A DNA stretch of 64,000 bases from DASXHD01 sp038239005 (GTDB lineage: Bacteria > Myxococcota_A > Polyangia > Polyangiales > Polyangiaceae), in NCBI GenBank assembly GCA_038239005.1, contig JBBSFE010000019.1, positions 1 to 64,000 on the forward strand, in the 5' to 3' direction. The position numbers were made by a program, and so were the translations under genes. The first letter of the stretch is position 1; each line of letters starts with the position of its first letter. The notes below the pieces were generated by a model. It was given only the letters and a program-made list of their open reading frames with translations. It was not told the origin of the DNA and did not search any database. Below are positions 7,816 to 17,702 of this stretch, piece after piece.

Positions 7816-9092
7816 GGCTTCGTCAGACGAACGACGACGCGCCCGCCGATTCCGGGCGTCGGTTGTGTGTAGATGCAGGTCGAACCACACGTGTACACGC
7901 CAGCCGCTCCGCCTGTGCCTGCATCGCCGCGCTCGCTGTCGCTCGCGTTGCCCGGTGACGCCGCGACGCCCGTCGCGAGGGAAGGCATCGTGACGCCCAG
8001 TGCGACGCTTCCGCTTCCACCACCGCCACCGCCACCTGCTGCGCCCGTTTGGAAGCTCCCGCCGCCGCCGCCGTAATACCCGCCACCACCACCGCCGCCT
8101 TTGCCTTCGCCGCAGCTCGATGCCTGCCCGGGCCCGCCGCCAGCCGCTGCTCGACGATACTTTTCCGCCGCCTCCGCCTTGCAGCAGCGTGCCTGCGCTG
8201 GCGCTCGCGCCTGCCGCTCCGCCGACCGTGCCCGAGCCCGCGCCACCGCCAGGGCCGGCACCGACTTGACCACTCGTGCCACCACCCGCGCCGCCGTTGT
8301 GCCCGATGGCGCCGCCTTGCGCGCATGTTCCGCCTTGCGCGTTCTCGTAGGCGTTCGATGCGCCACCGCCGCCACCTGCGACAACGAGCGGCGTCGCTGC
8401 GCGCCAGAGTCCAGAGTATCCGCCTCCTCCTTCGATGGGACCGCCGCCGCCAAGGAGGATTGACAGCGACTCGGCGGGCGTGACGGGCACGACACCCAAC
8501 ACGAAACCGCCGCCGCCGCCGGTTCCGCCGACGTAGAGGTCGCCGACCGCCGACACGCCGTCACTGCCGCCGCCACCGCCGCCCCACGCTTTCACGGTGA
8601 GCGAGCGCGCGAACGTCGGGATGGTGAGAGGGACGTCGGTTGTCGTCGAAACGAGCAAGCTCCCAACGTGAATGCCAACGGGCTGGCTCGACGTAGTGTT
8701 GCCATCGCTCGATGCGCCGAAAACGTCGATCGTGAAATCGACTTGCGATGGTGCGGTCGCCATCGCGAGGGCGAATGATCCGCTCGTTTCGTTCGCGAGG
8801 ATGGTGAGCGCCGTCGCTGTCATGCCGGCGGGGAGGGAATTGACGCCGACTTCACGAGGCCGCTGAATTGTGAGCCGCGCGTGATCGTCACGGCGATCGG
8901 AAACGAATCGCCGGGGTCCATCGTGAGATGAGCAGGCGTTGCGCTCAGTACGAAGCCGTTCGTGGGCGCATCGATCACGGAGACGTCCGCGGTTGCGTCC
9001 GCGGCGCCGTCGCCGATGGACGAAAGGTCGGTCAGGAGCGAGCACGCACTCGCCGACGCGAGCAACGTGAATCCCAACGACACAGCGCGCAT
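7812..9092 (-). pseudogene. Gly-rich lipoprotein gene with two compensating frameshifts
   Basis: Read in three segments, this is one gene of about 426 codons. It starts MRAVSLGFTLLASASAC (lipobox Cys17) at 9092 and continues through an Ig-like region to about 8850. There the frame changes by one base: the original frame hits TGA at 8820-8822, while the shifted frame continues naturally as VGVNSLPAGMTATAL. A second shift near 8142 (an apparent extra base) restores the original frame, which ends at 7812. The C-terminal 250 residues are extremely Gly-rich, resembling the ALK/LTK-type glycine-rich domain. Its end overlaps the convergent barrel gene by 4 bp. It is either a pseudogene or the product of two sequencing indels. 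A TATACT box at 9105-9110 lies 12 nt before the ATG. Confidence 0.72.
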
Positions 9093-9169
9093 GCGATAGA
9101 TACGAGTATAGCGGCGTCGCGGATTGGGGGCTTGCTCATTGCATGCCTTTGAAGGCACGATGGCGGGCC

Positions 9170-9967
9170 ATGGCGACTCGACGTGTTGCGATTGCCCTCA
9201 TCTCCGCAACGTGCCTGCTCGCCGCCGTGGCGTTCGCGCAGCCACGTAAGCCGACGGGCAAACCGAAGCCGCCTGCGCACCTCGATGCTGGCGCCGACAA
9301 CCCGTACGAAGCCGATGCATCGGCCGCAGGTACGGGCGGACAAAACGCATCGGCAGAGGGTGGCATCATGATGGCGGTCGATAGCGGCGGGCCCGTTCCG
9401 CCGCCGCTGATGCTTCACGGCGAAATCGGTGATGGCGGCGTGCGCCCATCGCCGCTGAACCCCGCGCCGAACGAATTCGCACAAGGCATCGACGCGGGCG
9501 CGCCCACGGTCGACTACGACAAGCTCGTCGCCGACATCGCATCGCTTCGCGCGCGCGTCGCCGCGGTCGGCGACAATTTGTTTCACTCGCGCATCGCGAT
9601 TCAAATTCGCACCGACGGCGATCACGGTCGCATCGGTCGCCTCGTGATTTCGCTCGACGACGGCGCCGTCTACACCGCCCCCACCAACTTCAAAGCCGAC
9701 GACTGGCAAGACGTCTACAAACACGCGCTCGCGCCCGGCCACCACGCCATCACGGTCGACGTCGAGCGCAAAGACGATCGCAACGACGGCTTCCGCAACA
9801 GCCAGCGCTCGCGCTTCACCGTCGAAGTCCCGCGCGACCAAGAGCTCGGCGTCCAAATCAAAGTCGGCGACGACTCCGACATGGGCAAGAATTTCCCCGG
9901 CGACCACAGCGGCGGCTACGACATGCGCGTTCGCGTCAAAGCCGAAGCCAAGGCAGTCGGGAAGTGA
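9170..9967 (+). CDS. Secreted periplasmic protein of unknown function, first gene of the glt-like cluster
   Basis: A 265-aa protein. The signal peptide (MATRRVAIALISATC...AVAFAQ, cleavage near residue 24) is followed by a low-complexity Pro/Ala/Gly/Asp linker (about 25-95) and a C-terminal beta-sandwich-like domain (about 110-260) with alternating polar and hydrophobic strands. No enzyme motif is visible. ATG 9143 in the same frame would add nine basic residues; ATG 9170 gives a better signal peptide. Its stop overlaps the GTG start of the next TPR gene (GTGA at 9964-9967), so the two are translationally coupled and probably act together. Confidence 0.75.
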   Translation: MATRRVAIALISATCLLAAVAFAQPRKPTGKPKPPAHLDAGADNPYEADASAAGTGGQNASAEGGIMMAVDSGGPVPPPLMLHGEIGDGGVRPSPLNPAPNEFAQGIDAGAPTVDYDKLVADIASLRARVAAVGDNLFHSRIAIQIRTDGDHGRIGRLVISLDDGAVYTAPTNFKADDWQDVYKHALAPGHHAITVDVERKDDRNDGFRNSQRSRFTVEVPRDQELGVQIKVGDDSDMGKNFPGDHSGGYDMRVRVKAEAKAVGK

Positions 9968-11922
9968 AACGTGTCTCGGTGCTAAGGCCGCGCACGCGGC
10001 TCGTGCTCGCGGCTCTCTTCGTCGCGGCAGCAGCGAGCGCGGGCGAGCCCGACACACGTGGCGCGCAAATGCACGACGTGCAGCAGGCGCTCGCCGCGCG
10101 AAAGCTCGGCGGCATGCTTCAGCTCAATCTCGACGACGTGCGCACGCGCGCCGCCGAGGGCGAAGATTTGATTCGCACGGGCCGCATCGATGAAGCCGTG
10201 TCGCGCATGCTCGATCTCGTCGAGAGCCCGCAGTTCGTTCCCTTCGTGAACGACGAAGCGGGGCGCGCGGTGATTTTTCTTCTCGGTGACGCCTACGCAC
10301 GCGCGGGTGCGTATCAACCGGCGCGCGCATATTTTCGGAAGCTCCTCGGGCAATCGAACGCATGGGAAGGCGTCGCCACGTATGCGCGTCGCGCAGTTCG
10401 CCGGCTCGTCGAGGTCGGCATCGAGAGCGAGCACTACGACGACGCACTCGACGACGTGAAGCTCGTCCCGCCGACCGCGCCCGAAGAGACACGCGGCGAA
10501 GTGAGCTATTTGAGCGGCCGCGCCGCCGAAGCGAAAAAAGATCCCGACGCCGCGCTTGCCGCATATGCCGCCGTCACGCAGCGCTCGCGTTTTTGGGCGC
10601 AAGCCACGTATTTGCAGGGCCTCATTCTCACCGAGAAGAAGCAATACAAAGACGGCGAGAACATGTTCTGCAAAGTCGCCGACCCGAAGCGCGCGAAAGA
10701 CTCCACGCCCGTCTACGCCGATGAACGCTTCTTCGCGGTCCGCGATCTCGCACGGCTCGCGCTTGGCCGTGTCGCGCACGAGCAATTCCGTTTCGACGAC
10801 TCGCGCTACTACTACTACTTGGTCCCTCGCGACTCGGACCGGCTCGCCGAGGCGCTCTACGAAGCGGCGACGTCGCGTTACGAAAAGAAGGACGACCAAG
10901 GCGCGCGCGAGCTCCTCGACGAGCTCAAGGGTTTGCAAATCCACCATCCGTACGAAGACGAAGCATGGATTTTGGACGCCTACATCGACCTCGCGCAGTG
11001 CAAATTCAAACCCGCCGACGACAAGCTCCTCAAGTTCGTCGCGCTCTACGAGCCCGTGCGCGATGCAGCGCGGCGCGTCCAAGGTGACGAGCGCTCGATG
11101 AACGCGCTCCTCTCGGCCGCGCGTGAAGGCGGCGACGCAGGCAACAGCATCGAAGGTGGCGCCGCGCTCAAACCCGAAACGCTGCGCGCGATCGCCGCGC
11201 TTTTGCGAATCGATCCGGCATACGGCTCCGTGGTTCGCCAGCGCGCCGTGCTCGAGCACGAAGCGAGCGGCTTACGATTGACGAGCACATCGCTGAACGA
11301 CATTCGCTCGCAGCTCGCCACGACCGGCGGCGTTCGCCCCGCACAAGAAGACAAAGCGACTGACGACGATCGCGCGCGCGACGCACGCGAGTCGCTCGAT
11401 GGAGTGCGCCGCATGGTGTCCGACCTCGAAGGCAGCGGCGCAACGGGCACATCCGTCACGCCGCTCAAAGAAGAGCTCAACCAACTGCAAACACGCGTGA
11501 ACGCCGCGCGCGCGAGCACACCGGTCACTCCGAAAGACACCGCGCTCAGCGCGGGCACCAAAGATTTGCCCGACCTCGTTCGCGCAGACGAGCAAACCGC
11601 ATCGACCTACGGCCAAACGATCGAGCAGACGCGCACCGATTTGGTTCGCACCGAAAACGCACTCGCGCGTGACACACTTCGTCGCGTCGACTTGCGGCTC
11701 TCTCGTTTGCTCCGGCGTGCGCGTTTGGGTCGCATCGAATCGGTGCTCGGCCGCAAGCGCTCGCTCGAGATCGAAATCGAAGCCATCAACAACGGCTTCT
11801 TGCCGCAAGACGCGGTCGACGCACTCGACGCCGCCCGCTTCCTCAAAGACAGCGAAGAGTACTGGCCGTTCCAAGGCGACGACTGGCCCGACGAGTTCAT
11901 CGGATCGGAAGGACTCAAATAA
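9964..11922 (+). CDS. Periplasmic TPR protein, GltC-like candidate
   Basis: A 652-aa exported protein. The signal peptide (residues 1-26, ending ASAG) is followed by helical repeats of TPR type through about residue 380 (for example the segments around AVIFLLGDAYARAGAYQPARAYF and RDLARLALGRVAHEQFRFDDSR). A long charged coiled-coil region (about 430-600) follows, rich in Asp, Arg and Gln. The length and make-up match GltC of M. xanthus, a periplasmic TPR protein that partners the outer-membrane barrels GltA/B. The start is GTG, embedded in the stop of the preceding gene. Function is assigned by analogy and context only. Confidence 0.65.
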   Translation: MKRVSVLRPRTRLVLAALFVAAAASAGEPDTRGAQMHDVQQALAARKLGGMLQLNLDDVRTRAAEGEDLIRTGRIDEAVSRMLDLVESPQFVPFVNDEAGRAVIFLLGDAYARAGAYQPARAYFRKLLGQSNAWEGVATYARRAVRRLVEVGIESEHYDDALDDVKLVPPTAPEETRGEVSYLSGRAAEAKKDPDAALAAYAAVTQRSRFWAQATYLQGLILTEKKQYKDGENMFCKVADPKRAKDSTPVYADERFFAVRDLARLALGRVAHEQFRFDDSRYYYYLVPRDSDRLAEALYEAATSRYEKKDDQGARELLDELKGLQIHHPYEDEAWILDAYIDLAQCKFKPADDKLLKFVALYEPVRDAARRVQGDERSMNALLSAAREGGDAGNSIEGGAALKPETLRAIAALLRIDPAYGSVVRQRAVLEHEASGLRLTSTSLNDIRSQLATTGGVRPAQEDKATDDDRARDARESLDGVRRMVSDLEGSGATGTSVTPLKEELNQLQTRVNAARASTPVTPKDTALSAGTKDLPDLVRADEQTASTYGQTIEQTRTDLVRTENALARDTLRRVDLRLSRLLRRARLGRIESVLGRKRSLEIEIEAINNGFLPQDAVDALDAARFLKDSEEYWPFQGDDWPDEFIGSEGLK

Positions 11923-11936
11923 CGACGGAGGGGTGA

Positions 11937-13355
11937 GTGAAGCGTTGGTGGGCGGTCGCTGCGTGCATGGTGATGGGCGCTTGCGAGCCGAGCGAGTGGA
12001 AGCCGCCATCGCTCGCGGACAGCCACGAAGACCCAGCGAAGCTGCGCCCCGGGTACGGCAACGAACAGCTCCACACGTGGTGGCCGATGACGTCGCCCGA
12101 GATTGCAGCAGTCGAGGGCGCCGAGCGCGCCCGACAGGGCGATGCCCACGCGCTCTTCGCGCTCGCGGTGATGGCCTCGGCCGAGAAGCGCGACGCCGAA
12201 TCGTATGCAAAATACACGCAACGCTTCGACGACTTCATTGCCGCACAACACGGCGCGATCACCAGCGCCGCTGACGACGCCAAACGCGGCGACGCGCTCA
12301 ACCGCGCCATGCACGTCGCGTTCATGACGGGAACACCCAACAAAGACGACCCGAAGATCGGCGCATACGAGCTCGACCAGCCTCGCCTCGCTCGCGTGCT
12401 CGACGAAGGGCACTACAACTGCATCAGCTCCGCGCTCCTCTACATGACGCTCGCGCGTGCGTTTTCGCTTCCCGTGCGCGGCGCAATTACCGAGACGCAT
12501 GCGTTCATCGATTTCGGCCCCGACGACGGCGCACGCGTCGACGTAGAGACGACCTCACCCACGGGATTCGGGGAGCTACACGACGAAAAATTCTTTCGCG
12601 ACTGGGCGAAGGGCTGGTCATCGAGCCGTGGCCTCAAGCCGATGACGATCGAGGAGTACAGCAAGCGCGAGATCGTCCCCGCGCACGTTCTCGTCGCGCG
12701 CTCGATGCACGACAAGCGCGTCGTGAACGACGACAACCGCGGCCGTCTCTACGAAGCATCAGCCATTCTCGCGCCCGACGATCACGAGAGCGTTCACAAC
12801 AGGCTCGTCGCCTACGCGAACGAAGCCAAGTGGCTCTACGAGCACAAGGCGTCGCGCACGACAGTGCGGATGCTCGACATCGTCGGCTCGTTCGTGTCGG
12901 ACGTTCCGAATCGCTTTCCGAACGATACGAAGCTGCTCTCGGACGTCGCGTGGCTCGCATGGTACGACGCGAACGCGCTCGTCATCGTTGGCCGCGGTGA
13001 CGAGGCCGTAGCCATCGCGGACGAATTCCTCGACCGCATCAAACCTACATGGGAAGAGGCCGAGCTCCTCCACCGCGACTTCGTCAACGTCATCCTCGAT
13101 CGGCTCACGGAGCTGCAAGTCGCGCACGCGTACGAGAAATCGGTCGCCATCGCCACGAAGCACATCGCCGATTGTCACGCCAACGCTGCGTGCCTCAACA
13201 ACTTGTACCTCACGTTCGACGCATGGTGCGTCCACTACCAAGAGGCCAAAGACTGGCCCAACGCAAAAAAGGTCATGCGAGAGTGCATTGCGCTTTTCCC
13301 GGACGACACGCGTTGCCATCACACGCTCGAAGGCCTCACGAGCCTTCACCCTTGA
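11937..13355 (+). CDS. Lipoprotein with transglutaminase-like and TPR-like domains
   Basis: A 472-aa protein. The lipobox VMGAC gives an acylated Cys16. A predicted transglutaminase-like core carries EGHYNCISSALLYMTLAR (Cys162), ETHAF (His188) and VDVE (Asp202 or Glu204), the order of a Cys-His-Asp papain-like triad. Helical TPR-like repeats fill about 270-470. Proteins of this kind may cleave or crosslink peptide bonds in the envelope; the substrate is unknown. The GTG start is supported by a strong Shine-Dalgarno (GGAGGGG, 11927-11933). It lies 14 bp after the TPR gene and 26 bp before the GltD-like gene, in the same apparent operon. Confidence 0.75.
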   Translation: MKRWWAVAACMVMGACEPSEWKPPSLADSHEDPAKLRPGYGNEQLHTWWPMTSPEIAAVEGAERARQGDAHALFALAVMASAEKRDAESYAKYTQRFDDFIAAQHGAITSAADDAKRGDALNRAMHVAFMTGTPNKDDPKIGAYELDQPRLARVLDEGHYNCISSALLYMTLARAFSLPVRGAITETHAFIDFGPDDGARVDVETTSPTGFGELHDEKFFRDWAKGWSSSRGLKPMTIEEYSKREIVPAHVLVARSMHDKRVVNDDNRGRLYEASAILAPDDHESVHNRLVAYANEAKWLYEHKASRTTVRMLDIVGSFVSDVPNRFPNDTKLLSDVAWLAWYDANALVIVGRGDEAVAIADEFLDRIKPTWEEAELLHRDFVNVILDRLTELQVAHAYEKSVAIATKHIADCHANAACLNNLYLTFDAWCVHYQEAKDWPNAKKVMRECIALFPDDTRCHHTLEGLTSLHP

Positions 13356-13381
13356 GCGTTTTCCGGTAAGCTCAGGTTTCG

Positions 13382-16300
13382 ATGCGGCGCTTTCTCTCGC
13401 TGACGGTGATGGGCTTGTTGGCGTCGGTGGCGTCGCATGCCGCACCGACCACGCCGAAGGCCGACACGCCGGCGGGCGCGGGCGAGAGCTCGCAAGTGCA
13501 AGCTTCGGCCGAGAGCATGCTCACGACGAAGGTGAAAGAGAAGCCGCGTCCGAGCATTCAGAAGTCGGACAGCGAGCACCCGGGCACGCCGGCGATTCGC
13601 GGCCCCAAGCTTCCCGAAGCAGTGCGCGCGCATCTCAAGGTGCAGCTCGACGAACGCATCGAGCGCGACATCCGAGGGATTCGCTCGCTACGCGCCGAAG
13701 CGATCGGGCTCCTCACCACCTTCATCAAAGAGGCGCCACGCGACACTCCCGAAATGCCGGAAGCGATGATGCGCCTCGGCGAGCTTCTCTGGGAGAACGA
13801 ACGCGAGACGGTCGTCGAGCGCTTCAAAGAGTGGGAAAAGAAGCCCGTCGATCAACGCGGGCCCGCGCCCGACATCAACTACAACCTCTCGCGCGATCTC
13901 TTCGGCAAGGTGCTCCGCGATTACGCGTGGTTCCCGCAATACGATCTCGCGCTCTACGTCGACGGCTTCCTCGCGACCGAGCAAGGCAAGACGGAAGAAG
14001 CGTTCGAGCGCTTCACGCGCATCCTCAAAGAGTTTCCGCAATCGCGCTTCACCGCCGATGCGCACATGGCGCGCGCCGAGTCGTACTTCAACAAACCCGA
14101 CTACCAAACGGCGCTCACCGAATACGAAGAGGTTCTCAAGTTCCACGACAAGACCGATCTCGTCGGCCTCGCTCTCTTCAAGAGCGCGTGGTGTTACTGG
14201 CGCCTCGGCAACACCACCGAAGCCACGAACCGATTCGTGAAAGTCTTCGAGGTCACCGACACGAGCGGGCGACCCGGCGTGAACGTCGCGCAGCAAAAGG
14301 CGCTCGACGAGCTCCAAGGTGAAGCGCTCAAGTATCTCGTCGAAGTCTTCACCGAGGACGACAAGAACACCGCCCAGGACATGTACAATTTCCTCACGAA
14401 GATCCGCGGCGATCGATTCGCCGGGAAGATCGTGCGCGCTCTCGCATCGACCTACTACGACCAAGCGCACTACGAGCGCGGCATCGAAGCGTACGAGCTC
14501 CTCTTGAAGCTCGAGCCCACTGCGCGCGAAGGCGGCGAGTGGATCATGGCGATCGCCGAGGGCTATAACTGGCTCGAGGATTACCCCAAGCTCAAGCTCA
14601 CCTACGATCGCGCGCTCGCGAGCTTCACGCCCGGTGGCGCGTGGGCGCGCACACAAGCCGACCCCGCGAACGTCGCGAGCACGTCCGCGAAGCTCGAGAA
14701 GCAGCTTCGCGAGCACGCCGTGTATCTCAATTCGAAGGCTCAGAAAGACAAGACGAGCACCGCCGAGTTCGAAGGCGCCGCGAATCTCTACGACGCTTAC
14801 TTGAGCAAGTTCTCGAAAGAGCCGAAGGCGTTTCAGATCGAATATTACCTCGCCGAGATCGACTTTCGCCGGCTCAACAAGAACCTCGACGCCGCCACGC
14901 ACTACATGAACGCGGCGCGGGAGATGCCCGAAGAGCTCGACAAAACGGCGCCCGGCGATCCGCTCAAGAAACATGACGCCATCTACAACGCGATCGCATC
15001 GCTCGAACGCGTGCGCGTCGCGGAGCTCGAAGCGCGCAAACAAAAGGGCGGTGGCCTCGAGACCGAGACCGACAAGAAATTCACCGAGGCGCTCGACCTC
15101 TACTCGCAGCTCTACCCGAACGATCCGGCGCTGCCCGAGCTCTTCTTCCGGCAGGGCAAGCTCTACTACGACTACCAAGTCTTCGATTCGGCCGTGAAGC
15201 TCTGGGGGACGATGCTCGAGAAGTGGCCGCGCGATTCGCACGCGCAGATGGCGGGCGAGCTCATCATCGACTCGTTCGTGAAGTCGAAGAACTTCGACAA
15301 CATCGAGCAGTGGGCGCGCAAGCTAAAGACGTATCCAGCGTTCTCGGACGCGAAGCACCAAGCCAAGCTCGAGGAGCTGATCATCCAAGCGATGTTCAAG
15401 CAGGGCGAGCAGAAGGCCACCGCGAACGACCACGCGGGCGCAACGAGCGCATACTTGCGCGCGGCCAAGGAGTACCCGAAGGATCCGCGCGCGGCGCAAG
15501 CTGCGGTGTCGGCGGAAACGGAAGCGCGTCTCTCGGGCGACGTCAGCTCGCTCAAAGAAGCCGCGACGCTCATCACCGGCAAGGACTACCGCGACAAGCC
15601 GGAGTCACCGATGGGCGCCTGGACGGCCGCGACCACGCTTCAAGCGATGGGGCTTTTCTCCGACGCCGCCGATTTCAACGAAGCGATCACCGCGAACGTC
15701 GAAGCGCACGTCCCGGTGTACACGCGCTACGAGCACGGCAAAGACGCCGCATACAACGCGGTCATCTTGCGCGTCGCTACCAACGATCACGACAAAGCCA
15801 TCAGCGACGGAAATAAATTCCTTCAGCTCTACGCGAACGCGCCCGAGGCAGACGAAGTCGTCTTTCAGATGGGCCGCGCACATCAAGACTCGGGTCGCAA
15901 CAAGGACGCAGCCGACCTCTACAAGCGCTACCTCGCGCGCGGCTCGCGCAATCAAGACCATCGCGTGCAAGGCTTCGTGCTTCTCGCGAAGGCGCAGCTC
16001 AAAGAGGGCGAGAACAAAGCCGCCGAGGAGTCGCTCACCAACGCGACGCGCATGGGCAAGCAGCTCAAAGCCACGCTCGGGCCCGACGGAAAGTTCGCGG
16101 CCGCACAAGCGCGCTACATGCAGGGCGAGCGCGTGCTCGTGAACTTCGAAGCGATCAAAATCGAGGGCGACGTCAAACAACTCGGCAAGCGGCTCAAACA
16201 AAAAGCGGAGCTCTTGAAGCAAGCCGCGATGGTCTTCCTCGACGTCGTGAGCTTCGGCGTCGCCGAGTGGACGACCGCCGCGCTCTACCAAGTCGGCCGC

Positions 16301-16711
16301 ACGTACGAAACGTTCGCGAAGTCACTGCGTGACGCGCCGGTACCGCCCGAGGCGAAGAGCGAGCAAGAAAAAGAAGACTTCACGTCGCAGATCGAAGCGT
16401 TCGTCGTCCCGATCGAAGAGAAGGCCCTCGACGCCTACGAAAACGGTTGGAAGAAAGCCGGCGAGCTCCAGATCTACAACCAGTGGACGGCCAAAATGCG
16501 CGACGCCCTCGGCCGCCTCAACGCCGAGCTTTACCCGCCGTTCAAGGAAATCGGTTTCGAGATCCGCTCCGAAGGCCCAAGCCCGCTCCCCGCGCTGATG
16601 GACGCCCCGCGCCGCGGCGTCGACGCCGAGAAACAATCGTCCACGCAAACCGCCACGGTCACCGTGATCCCCGCGAAGGACGAAAAGAAACCTCCGCCGA
16701 AGAAGAAGTAG
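13382..16711 (+). CDS. gltD: Large periplasmic TPR protein, GltD/AgmU-like
   Basis: A 1109-aa protein. The signal peptide (about 1-20, SVASHA) precedes a Ser/Lys linker. From about residue 90 to 900 there are many 34-36-residue helical repeats with TPR spacing (FERFTRILKEFPQSRFTADA, AYELLLKLEP, ALDLYSQLYPNDPALPELFF and others), and the tail is very basic (PPPKKK). Size, export signal and gene order match GltD (AgmU), the periplasmic TPR scaffold of the Myxococcus gliding machinery. The downstream order GltE, GltF, GltG is the same apart from two inserted genes. The role in gliding is unproven, because relatives without A-motility carry similar genes. Confidence 0.68.
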   Translation: MRRFLSLTVMGLLASVASHAAPTTPKADTPAGAGESSQVQASAESMLTTKVKEKPRPSIQKSDSEHPGTPAIRGPKLPEAVRAHLKVQLDERIERDIRGIRSLRAEAIGLLTTFIKEAPRDTPEMPEAMMRLGELLWENERETVVERFKEWEKKPVDQRGPAPDINYNLSRDLFGKVLRDYAWFPQYDLALYVDGFLATEQGKTEEAFERFTRILKEFPQSRFTADAHMARAESYFNKPDYQTALTEYEEVLKFHDKTDLVGLALFKSAWCYWRLGNTTEATNRFVKVFEVTDTSGRPGVNVAQQKALDELQGEALKYLVEVFTEDDKNTAQDMYNFLTKIRGDRFAGKIVRALASTYYDQAHYERGIEAYELLLKLEPTAREGGEWIMAIAEGYNWLEDYPKLKLTYDRALASFTPGGAWARTQADPANVASTSAKLEKQLREHAVYLNSKAQKDKTSTAEFEGAANLYDAYLSKFSKEPKAFQIEYYLAEIDFRRLNKNLDAATHYMNAAREMPEELDKTAPGDPLKKHDAIYNAIASLERVRVAELEARKQKGGGLETETDKKFTEALDLYSQLYPNDPALPELFFRQGKLYYDYQVFDSAVKLWGTMLEKWPRDSHAQMAGELIIDSFVKSKNFDNIEQWARKLKTYPAFSDAKHQAKLEELIIQAMFKQGEQKATANDHAGATSAYLRAAKEYPKDPRAAQAAVSAETEARLSGDVSSLKEAATLITGKDYRDKPESPMGAWTAATTLQAMGLFSDAADFNEAITANVEAHVPVYTRYEHGKDAAYNAVILRVATNDHDKAISDGNKFLQLYANAPEADEVVFQMGRAHQDSGRNKDAADLYKRYLARGSRNQDHRVQGFVLLAKAQLKEGENKAAEESLTNATRMGKQLKATLGPDGKFAAAQARYMQGERVLVNFEAIKIEGDVKQLGKRLKQKAELLKQAAMVFLDVVSFGVAEWTTAALYQVGRTYETFAKSLRDAPVPPEAKSEQEKEDFTSQIEAFVVPIEEKALDAYENGWKKAGELQIYNQWTAKMRDALGRLNAELYPPFKEIGFEIRSEGPSPLPALMDAPRRGVDAEKQSSTQTATVTVIPAKDEKKPPPKKK

Positions 16712-16730
16712 CGCGGCACACCGCCCGGCG

Positions 16731-16790
16731 ACGCCGACGCCAACGCCAACGCCTACGCGCACGCCAACGCATACGCGCACGCCAACGCGT
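16731..16790 (+). repeat. Degenerate hexanucleotide tandem repeat (ACGCNN)x10
   Basis: Ten consecutive 6-bp units of the form ACGCNN (mostly ACGCCA, ACGCGC, ACGCCG) start 19 bp after the GltD-like stop codon. The stretch lies in the 134-bp gap before the inserted gene at 16846. It has no dyad symmetry, so it is not a terminator hairpin. Confidence 0.85.
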
Positions 16791-16845
16791 CGCCGCCATG
16801 ACGTGAAATCGCGCAACTCGCGTGGCCGCCGGGTCGACCAGGTGC

Positions 16846-17700
16846 ATGGCCGACATCACGCTGCCGAACATGAACGAGAAGCGGTACGGGCTCGATCTAA
16901 CGCACGATGAGCGGGCGGAGCTCGAAAAGAAAGCTTCGACGGAGACCCTGCTCAACGGCGCGGCTCAAGCGACCGGAAAAATTCGCAAGGACGAGCACAT
17001 CGATGTCCACGGCCACGACGCGACTTTCCGCGAAGTGAAAGAGGAACAGCGACCGTGGGCGGATCCGCTTCACACCGCGATCACGACGGGCCCTGGAGCC
17101 GCGGCCACGGGGTACGAGGTCGCAGAGCTCTTCGCCGAAAAAGGGCTCGAACACTTGCTCGGAGCGGCCTCGACGTTCATGCCGCTCGTCGGAGCGGCGA
17201 TCGAAATCAAGGAAACGATCACGACGCTTCCCGAAGCGTGGGAGCGCGGCGACAAGCAACACGAGGCGTTGCTTCAGGACACCGCTCACATCGCCATCGT
17301 CGAGACGCTCGCTGGGCTCCCCGAGGGGTATCGCAAACAGCAGGAAGGTCGCCGGCCTGAGGCATATGCCGGCGGGCGCGCGAGCGCACCATGGCAAGCG
17401 TTGCAGACGGCGCTCATCGCACAAAAGGGTGCGGTGCCGCTCCTTCAAGTACGCGCGGACGAAGGAATGAAGATCGCCGAGAACGCCATTCGCTTCGGAG
17501 TCGACAAGGCGTCAGCGCTCAAAGTCGGGAACGGCGACCTTGGTGCTCGCTACCTGAACGACGCAGCGTTTCGCGCAGGATTTGATGCGGTGATGTGGGC
17601 GAAAGAACAAGGGCCGGCGGAGCTCGGCAAGGTCATCACCGAATTGCATGCGCGCGATGCGCGCTTCCACGGCGAGTCCAATCAAATCTTTCGAGGCTGA
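16846..17700 (+). CDS. Unknown protein, first of a two-gene insertion in the glt-like cluster
   Basis: A 284-aa protein I do not recognise. The N-terminal 70 residues are polar and charged. Residues about 75-130 hold two moderately hydrophobic, Gly/Ala-rich helices (TTGPGAAATGYEVAELFAEK and LLGAASTFMPLVGAAIEI). The C-terminal half is helical with polar and basic residues. There is no signal peptide. ATG 16846 is preferred; a GTG at 16822 in frame would add eight residues. It is followed 2 bp later by a small membrane-protein gene. The pair splits the GltD-like and GltE-like genes, so it may be a later acquisition; an effector/immunity-type pair is one untested possibility. Confidence 0.7.
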   Translation: MADITLPNMNEKRYGLDLTHDERAELEKKASTETLLNGAAQATGKIRKDEHIDVHGHDATFREVKEEQRPWADPLHTAITTGPGAAATGYEVAELFAEKGLEHLLGAASTFMPLVGAAIEIKETITTLPEAWERGDKQHEALLQDTAHIAIVETLAGLPEGYRKQQEGRRPEAYAGGRASAPWQALQTALIAQKGAVPLLQVRADEGMKIAENAIRFGVDKASALKVGNGDLGARYLNDAAFRAGFDAVMWAKEQGPAELGKVITELHARDARFHGESNQIFRG

Positions 17701-17702
17701 AC

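Noticed and set aside
16731..16790. Hexamer tract considered as a CRISPR array or rho-independent terminator
   Set aside because: Units are only 6 bp, with no spacers, no dyad symmetry and no T-run.
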